Shown piece after piece: positions 59,983 to 64,000 of a stretch of DNA of 64,000 bases. The notes under the pieces are model-generated. The model was given only the letters and a program-made list of their open reading frames with translations. It did no database searches and was not told the DNA's origin. Source of the stretch: Streptomyces sp. A0642 (GTDB lineage: Bacteria > Actinomycetota > Actinomycetes > Streptomycetales > Streptomycetaceae); assembly GCF_004795105.1 (NCBI RefSeq), contig NZ_SSBL01000025.1:1-64000 (forward strand), read 5' to 3'. A program made the translations under genes and the position numbers. The first letter of the stretch is position 1. Each line of letters opens with the position of its first letter.

Positions 59983-60653
59983 TAACCGCCCTGCTGCCGG
60001 CGCACGATCTCGGTGATCCATACGGGCGCGTACGGCGACGTGCAGCCTGGGGGCGTCGGGTAGTCCTTGAGCACCTCCAGGCGCTCGCCGATGGCGAGGG
60101 CACGGGCGCGGTGCCCGGGGTGCGTGATCCCGATCTGCGCCAGGCAGTGGTTCATCGCCCACTGCAGGCGGTCCGGGGCGTCCTTCATCTCCGCCTCGAT
60201 GACGTCGAGCAGTCCCGCGAGGTCGAGGCCCTCGGGCTTCTTCGCCACGCGCTCGGTGGTCAGCGCCCAGCCGGCCGCGGCGACCACCGGGTCCGGATCG
60301 GCGGACCAGGCGAGGCGCAGCTCTTCGGCGTGCGGGCTCTTCTTCACCACGTAGTTCACGAGCCAGTCGTGCACCTTGGGCGCGCGCGCCTCGCGCACCA
60401 TGGCGTCCAACTCCTCCCGCCCGAACGCCTTCGGACGGCAGATCAGGATCGCCAGCAGCCGTGCCGCGGTGTCGTCCGTCGCCCAGAGCTCGCCGGCGAG
60501 CTCCTGCTGGGTCTTCAGCCGCTTCGCGATCGCCCGCAGCTTGCCGAGGTTCACACCGTGGTCGTCGCCGTGTCTCGCGTTGACCGCGCGTGCCTTCGGG
60601 TCGTCGAGCGAGGCGAGCTCGGCCATCACCGCGTCCACTGTCGTCCCGGCCAC
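59982..60653 (-). CDS. AlkD-like/DNA alkylation repair-type HEAT-repeat protein
   Basis: A 223-residue all-helical protein resembling the DNA alkylation repair (AlkD-like) group (MAELASLDDPKARAVNARHG, LGKLRAIAKRLKTQQELAGELW, HDWLVNYVVKKSP, MNHCLAQIGITHPGHRARALAI). It may instead be an AlkD-fold protein without glycosylase activity. GGGAGG lies 5 bases before GTG 60653. The stop codon TAG (59982-59984) is formed at the junction with the MITE-like element. The original C-terminus may therefore have been trimmed or replaced, ending now in RRQQGG. Confidence 0.82.
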   Translation of the reverse strand: MAGTTVDAVMAELASLDDPKARAVNARHGDDHGVNLGKLRAIAKRLKTQQELAGELWATDDTAARLLAILICRPKAFGREELDAMVREARAPKVHDWLVNYVVKKSPHAEELRLAWSADPDPVVAAAGWALTTERVAKKPEGLDLAGLLDVIEAEMKDAPDRLQWAMNHCLAQIGITHPGHRARALAIGERLEVLKDYPTPPGCTSPYAPVWITEIVRRQQGG

Positions 60654-60849
60654 CGGAACCTCCCGTTCCTCGCGTACGGCCCGAGCCTACGACGGCTGCC
60701 GGAGGCCCGGCCCGCTGAACTGCGCCGGGCGCGAGCGCGGCAGACCGTACGGTGTGATCGCCCTGCGCGGGCCCCGGCGGTCCGCCGCTGGATGTTCGCC
60801 GTGTATGAGGGCTCCCTCGTCGCGAACCCGATCGAAGGACTGACCACCC

Positions 60850-61287
60850 ATGGGGAAGAGCACCGCAGTACGCCACACGAAGAGGTACTACCTCGCCTAC
60901 GGGGCGGTCGGTGAAGCGGCCCTGGGCGCCGCGTTGTGGATATGGACCGTCAGCAGTGGCGCGAGGCGTGAGGAGGACTTCGGACCCGGCGTTCCCGGTG
61001 CGTCGTGGGGGACGCTCCTGGTGGCGGCGATCGTGATCGCCGCGGTGGCAGGCGGAATCATCGTGCTCCAGCGCGGCGTCCCGCGAGGCGTGCGCTGGGC
61101 GGTGACCCTCACCGCAGCGATGTCCGCGGGGGCGCTGGGCCCGATCGCCCTGCTGCTCATGGTGCGGCCGTCGACGGCCGGCGCCCTGGTGGCGGTGGGC
61201 ATCCTCGGGATGGGCGTCTGTGGGGCAGGGGTGGTGCGCGCGCCGTTGCCTCGGGAGCCCGGAACCCGCGCCGGCCGGTCCGCCTGA
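60850..61287 (+). CDS. Hypothetical membrane protein
   Basis: A 145-residue protein with four predicted helices (YYLAYGAVGEAALGAALWIW, TLLVAAIVIAAVAGGIIVL, RWAVTLTAAMSAGALGPIALLL, GALVAVGILGMGVCGAGVV) and a basic tail. GAAGGA lies about 10 bases before ATG 60850. No family is recognised. The following 281 bases hold no gene I can support. Confidence 0.65.
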   Translation: MGKSTAVRHTKRYYLAYGAVGEAALGAALWIWTVSSGARREEDFGPGVPGASWGTLLVAAIVIAAVAGGIIVLQRGVPRGVRWAVTLTAAMSAGALGPIALLLMVRPSTAGALVAVGILGMGVCGAGVVRAPLPREPGTRAGRSA

Positions 61288-61568
61288 CGGCGAACGCCCG
61301 GTCGGGGGCCCGCCGGCCGAACCGGCCGGCGCGAGGGCAACGGAGGCGCGGGCGCCCTCACCAGCCCTCACCGGTGCGGACCCGCCCGCCGCAGGGTGCC
61401 CGTCAGGGCGGGCGCGGACGGGACGCGAACACCCCGGTGTGTGCTGTCGCCGTGGCGGCCGCACTGTTCGCCGCCTCGGTGTGCGTCTGAACAACAGGGT
61501 GACGGGCGGCGTGAACGACGCACGCCCGGGCGGGAGCGGCCCGGTCCCGTGGCGTACCTTCCCTCTCC

Positions 61569-62045
61569 ATGACGGATATCGACACGCTCACCGTCCTGTT
61601 CCAGGCGCTGGGGGCCGACGACGCATCGGGCTGGGCCGAGTCGGAGGCCGAGGAGGACATCCCTCAGCTGGCCCGCTTCAGGTTCCTGCGCATGGCGTGG
61701 CAGGACATCGACGCGTGGAGCTCGGCGGCTCCGGCATGGGTCGAGGCCTACCGGGAGGGGGGTCCGGCGAGCGCGGCCGTCGAACGGGCGTTGCGGCTGG
61801 GGATGACGCCCGGCGAGCTGGGCGAGATCGCCCGGGAGGTCGCGAGGGAGACCGCGTTCGGGCTCCTCTGCGGGCTGGCCGATCCCGGGGACGGCGATCT
61901 GCCGCCCGAGACCGTGGCGCGGTTGCCCGGCTGGCGTCTGGCCGAACTGTCGCCGGAGGGGGAGCCGACGGGGCGGATCCTGGGCGCGCTCCACGAGGAC
62001 CTGGACGAGGTGGAGCCGCAAGGCCCGTCGGGAGGAGCCCGGTGA
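61569..62045 (+). CDS. Hypothetical acidic helical protein
   Basis: A 158-residue acidic protein (WAESEAEEDIPQLARFRFLRMAW, AAVERALRLGMTPGELGEIAREVA) that looks cytosolic and helical, with no family recognised. TACCTT ends 8 bases before ATG 61569 and no ribosome site is present, so the mRNA is probably leaderless. Its stop overlaps the methyltransferase start (GTGA), so the two are coupled and may work together. Confidence 0.75.
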   Translation: MTDIDTLTVLFQALGADDASGWAESEAEEDIPQLARFRFLRMAWQDIDAWSSAAPAWVEAYREGGPASAAVERALRLGMTPGELGEIAREVARETAFGLLCGLADPGDGDLPPETVARLPGWRLAELSPEGEPTGRILGALHEDLDEVEPQGPSGGAR

Positions 62046-62848
62046 CCGCGTTCGACGTGAGTGAGCGGCGGATCTGGGACGGCCGCGCCGGGAGCTACGC
62101 CCGCACCTTCGCCCGCCTCTGCGCCCATACGGTCCCCGCTCTGCTGGACGCCGCGTCCACCGCCGCGGGGACGCGCCTGCTCGACGTGGGGTGCGGCAGC
62201 GGCAGCGTGACGGTGGCCGCCGCCGGACGCGGTGCCCTCGTACGGGCCGTGGACGCCGAACCCGGCATGGTCGCGGCCACCCGGCGGGCGGCGCCCGGAG
62301 TCGACGTGCGCATCGGCGCGCTGCCCCAGCTGCCCTACCAGGACGGCGAGTTCGACGCCGTCGTGGCGAACTTCGTGCTCAACCACGTCGGCCGGCCGCT
62401 GGACGCGCTCGTCGAACTGCGCCGGGTCACCCGTCCCGGCGGCCGGATCGCCGTCACCATCTGGCAGGTGCCGGGGAGCCCGGGCCAGGCGTTGATCGGC
62501 CGGGCTGCCCAGGCCGCCGGGCTGGTCCGGCCGGACTGGCTGGCCGGGGTCGACGAGGAACACGACTTCCCGCGGACCCCGGACGGGCTGGGAGCGCTGC
62601 TGTCGGCCGCCGGACTCGGGGACGTACGGAGTGAACGGGTGGACTGGGACCACCGGGCCCACGCCGAGGACTGGTGGGCGGGGCCCGCGGCCGGGGTCGC
62701 CGCGATCGGGCAGCTCGTCCACAGCCGCGGTCCGGAGGGCGTGGCCGCCGCCAAGCGGGAGTACGACCTGTTGTGCGGGGAGTTCGAGGGCGAGGACGGC
62801 CTGTTGGTGCTGCCGCACGCGGCGGTGCTGGCCCACGGGGCGGCGTAG
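62042..62848 (+). CDS. SAM-dependent class I methyltransferase
   Basis: A 268-residue enzyme of the UbiE/Methyltransf_11 type. Motif I is LLDVGCGSGSVTVAA, then VRAVDAEPGMVAATRR, motif IV FDAVVANFVLNHVGRP and post-motif RRVTRPGGRIAVTIWQ. The acceptor is unknown. GTG 62042 overlaps the upstream acidic-protein stop. A 16-bp perfect terminator follows. Confidence 0.88.
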   Translation: MTAFDVSERRIWDGRAGSYARTFARLCAHTVPALLDAASTAAGTRLLDVGCGSGSVTVAAAGRGALVRAVDAEPGMVAATRRAAPGVDVRIGALPQLPYQDGEFDAVVANFVLNHVGRPLDALVELRRVTRPGGRIAVTIWQVPGSPGQALIGRAAQAAGLVRPDWLAGVDEEHDFPRTPDGLGALLSAAGLGDVRSERVDWDHRAHAEDWWAGPAAGVAAIGQLVHSRGPEGVAAAKREYDLLCGEFEGEDGLLVLPHAAVLAHGAA

Positions 62849-62864
62849 ACGGACGGCCGGACAG

Positions 62865-62901
62865 CCCGGGGCCCGGACGGTTCAGCCGTCCGGGCCCCGG
62901 G
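62865..62901. terminator. Bidirectional terminator
   Basis: Perfect 16-bp arms CCCGGGGCCCGGACGG (62865-62880) and CCGTCCGGGCCCCGGG (62886-62901) with a TTCAG loop, between the convergent methyltransferase and LCP genes. Confidence 0.9.
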
Positions 62902-62913
62902 TGACGTCCGCGG

Positions 62914-64000
62914 TCAGCTGCCGGTGACCGTGACCTTCTCGTCGTTGTTGAGCTGCTCGACGAGCTGCTTGACCTTGGCCTTGTCCCAGACGAGGTTGTT
63001 GCCCGTGGAGCCGGAGATCGGCATGTTCAGCGACGCGCCGTCGCCGCCCGTGACGCCCTTCATCGCGAAGAACATCTGGCCCAGGTCCCAGAGCGACATG
63101 TCCTTGTCGACGATGAGGGTGTCCAGACCCGCGCCCATCGTCGGGTACAGCTTGAACGGGTTGATGATCGTCGACGGCGTCGCCGTCTGGCTCGCCAGCG
63201 CCGCGAGGAACTTCTGCTGGTTCTTCGTACGGTCCAGGTCGGAGGCGAAGGCGTGCCGGGTCCGGACGAAGGCGAGGGCCTGCTGGCCGTCGAGCGTCTG
63301 CTTCCCGGCCTGGAAGTCGGCGCCGGAGTACTTGTCCTTGAACGCCTTGGGGATGTCCAGCTCCACGCCGCCGATGGCGTCCACGATCTTGGCGAAGCCG
63401 CCGAAGCCGATCTCGACGTAGTGGTCGATGTGCAGCCCGGTGTTGAACTCGACGGTGCGGACGAGGAGCTCGGGGCCGTCCTCGGCGTACGCGGCGTTCA
63501 GCTTCGTCGTACGGCCCTTGCCCTCGTACCTCTTGCCGGACTCGGAGCCGACGAACGAGGGGATCTCGACGTTCGAGTCACGGGGCAGCGAGACCAGCGT
63601 CGGGCCGTTGGAGCCGTCGTGCAGGATCATCATCGAGTCGGTCCGCTTGCCCTCGGCGGAACCGGTGTGGAGCCTCTTCTTGTCCTCGGACGTCATGCCC
63701 GCGCGGCTGTCGGAGCCGACGATCAGGTAGTTCGTGCCGTCGCCCGCCTTCGGACGCTCGATGACCTTCGAGAGATCGACCTCGCGCTTCAGCTTGGAGT
63801 CGGCCCAGAAGTACGTGCCCACGGAGACGGCGAGCACCACGACCACGAGGGCCAGCGCGCCGATCTTGATCCGGCGGCGCCAGTCGGGCGCTGCCGTCGG
63901 GCGGCCCTGGACGTATCCGCCGTCGCCGGGCCCGCCGCCGTATCCGCCACCGCCGCGACCGCCCTGGCCACCGCCGTAGACCTGCCCCGTGTTGTAGCCG
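62914..64000 (-). CDS. LytR-CpsA-Psr (LCP) family wall ligase, 5' end outside the window
   Basis: At least 361 residues; the frame is open to the right edge, so the start is missing. A Gly/Tyr/Gln-rich cytoplasmic N-terminal stretch (GGGGYGGGPGDGGYVQG) leads to RRRIKIGALALVV, a transmembrane helix (VVVLAVSVGTYFWA) and the extracytoplasmic LCP domain (NYLIVGSDSRAG, RTDSMMILHDGSNGPTLVSLPRDSNV, LNAAYAEDGPELLVRTVEFNTGLHIDHYVEI, ALAFVRTRHAFASDLDRTKNQQKFLAAL). The Arg/Asp pattern for lipid-pyrophosphate and Mg binding is present. LCP enzymes transfer secondary wall polymers or arabinogalactan-like glycans to peptidoglycan. Confidence 0.93.
   Translation of the reverse strand, partial: GYNTGQVYGGGQGGRGGGGYGGGPGDGGYVQGRPTAAPDWRRRIKIGALALVVVVLAVSVGTYFWADSKLKREVDLSKVIERPKAGDGTNYLIVGSDSRAGMTSEDKKRLHTGSAEGKRTDSMMILHDGSNGPTLVSLPRDSNVEIPSFVGSESGKRYEGKGRTTKLNAAYAEDGPELLVRTVEFNTGLHIDHYVEIGFGGFAKIVDAIGGVELDIPKAFKDKYSGADFQAGKQTLDGQQALAFVRTRHAFASDLDRTKNQQKFLAALASQTATPSTIINPFKLYPTMGAGLDTLIVDKDMSLWDLGQMFFAMKGVTGGDGASLNMPISGSTGNNLVWDKAKVKQLVEQLNNDEKVTVTGS

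Overview
The window is chromosomal DNA from a Streptomyces-type actinomycete. The evidence is very high GC with GC-rich third codon positions, frequent GTG and TTG starts, many 4-base ATGA or GTGA gene overlaps, predicted leaderless genes, and a tRNA-Leu(UAA) of the bldA type. No prophage, conjugative element or CRISPR array is visible. The only mobile-looking sequences are one short MITE-like element and one palindromic intergenic repeat.

Layout. 0-4.8 kb: an FtsX/MacB-type ABC exporter pair, then a LacI-family repressor. 5.0-13.1 kb: a divergent operon for uptake and cleavage of a beta-mannoside (solute-binding lipoprotein, two permeases, two ATPases, GH2 beta-mannosidase) with operator-like sites. 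13.3-13.5 kb: bldA with its own promoter and a hairpin. 14-23 kb: a Flp-prepilin-like secreted protein, a lipoprotein, small membrane and DUF proteins, a GNAT, a DinB and a VOC protein, a zinc alcohol dehydrogenase plus cupin divergent from an XRE/MmyB regulator, and a Bax inhibitor-1 protein. 23-32.5 kb: small proteins, a thiolase, an SGNH hydrolase, cystathionine beta-synthase, a second XRE/MmyB regulator divergent from an SDR oxidoreductase, and an RpiR regulator. 32.6-33.2 kb: a palindromic repeat region with no gene. 33.2-35.4 kb: a four-gene Roadblock/LC7 operon carrying two TTA codons.

35.6-41.1 kb: a histidine utilisation operon (urocanase, an M20 amidohydrolase, formimidoylglutamate deiminase, imidazolonepropionase) with a clear promoter and inverted-repeat operator. 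41.4-43.8 kb: a SigB/F/G-family sigma factor divergent from an anti-anti-sigma and an anti-sigma gene, a partner-switching set. 44-48.3 kb: four surface proteins, two with LPxTG-like sorting signals and one DUF916-like, resembling in composition the Firmicutes Csc/WxL clusters. 48.5-56 kb: a POT peptide transporter, a two-component system, a GtrA protein, purK-purE and an M19 dipeptidase. 56-64 kb: a VOC protein with a CGNR regulator, UDP-glucose dehydrogenase, acyl-CoA dehydrogenase, the MITE-like element abutting the stop codon of an AlkD-like gene, a methyltransferase, and an LCP cell-wall ligase running off the right edge.

Links between genes. The bldA tRNA reads UUA codons, and the only in-frame TTA codons I found by eye lie in two genes of the LC7 operon, so that operon is probably development-linked. 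Two paralogous XRE/oxidoreductase pairs share an identical 10-bp core at the same distance from both regulator start codons. Function calls come from motifs and family knowledge read by eye; no database search was run.
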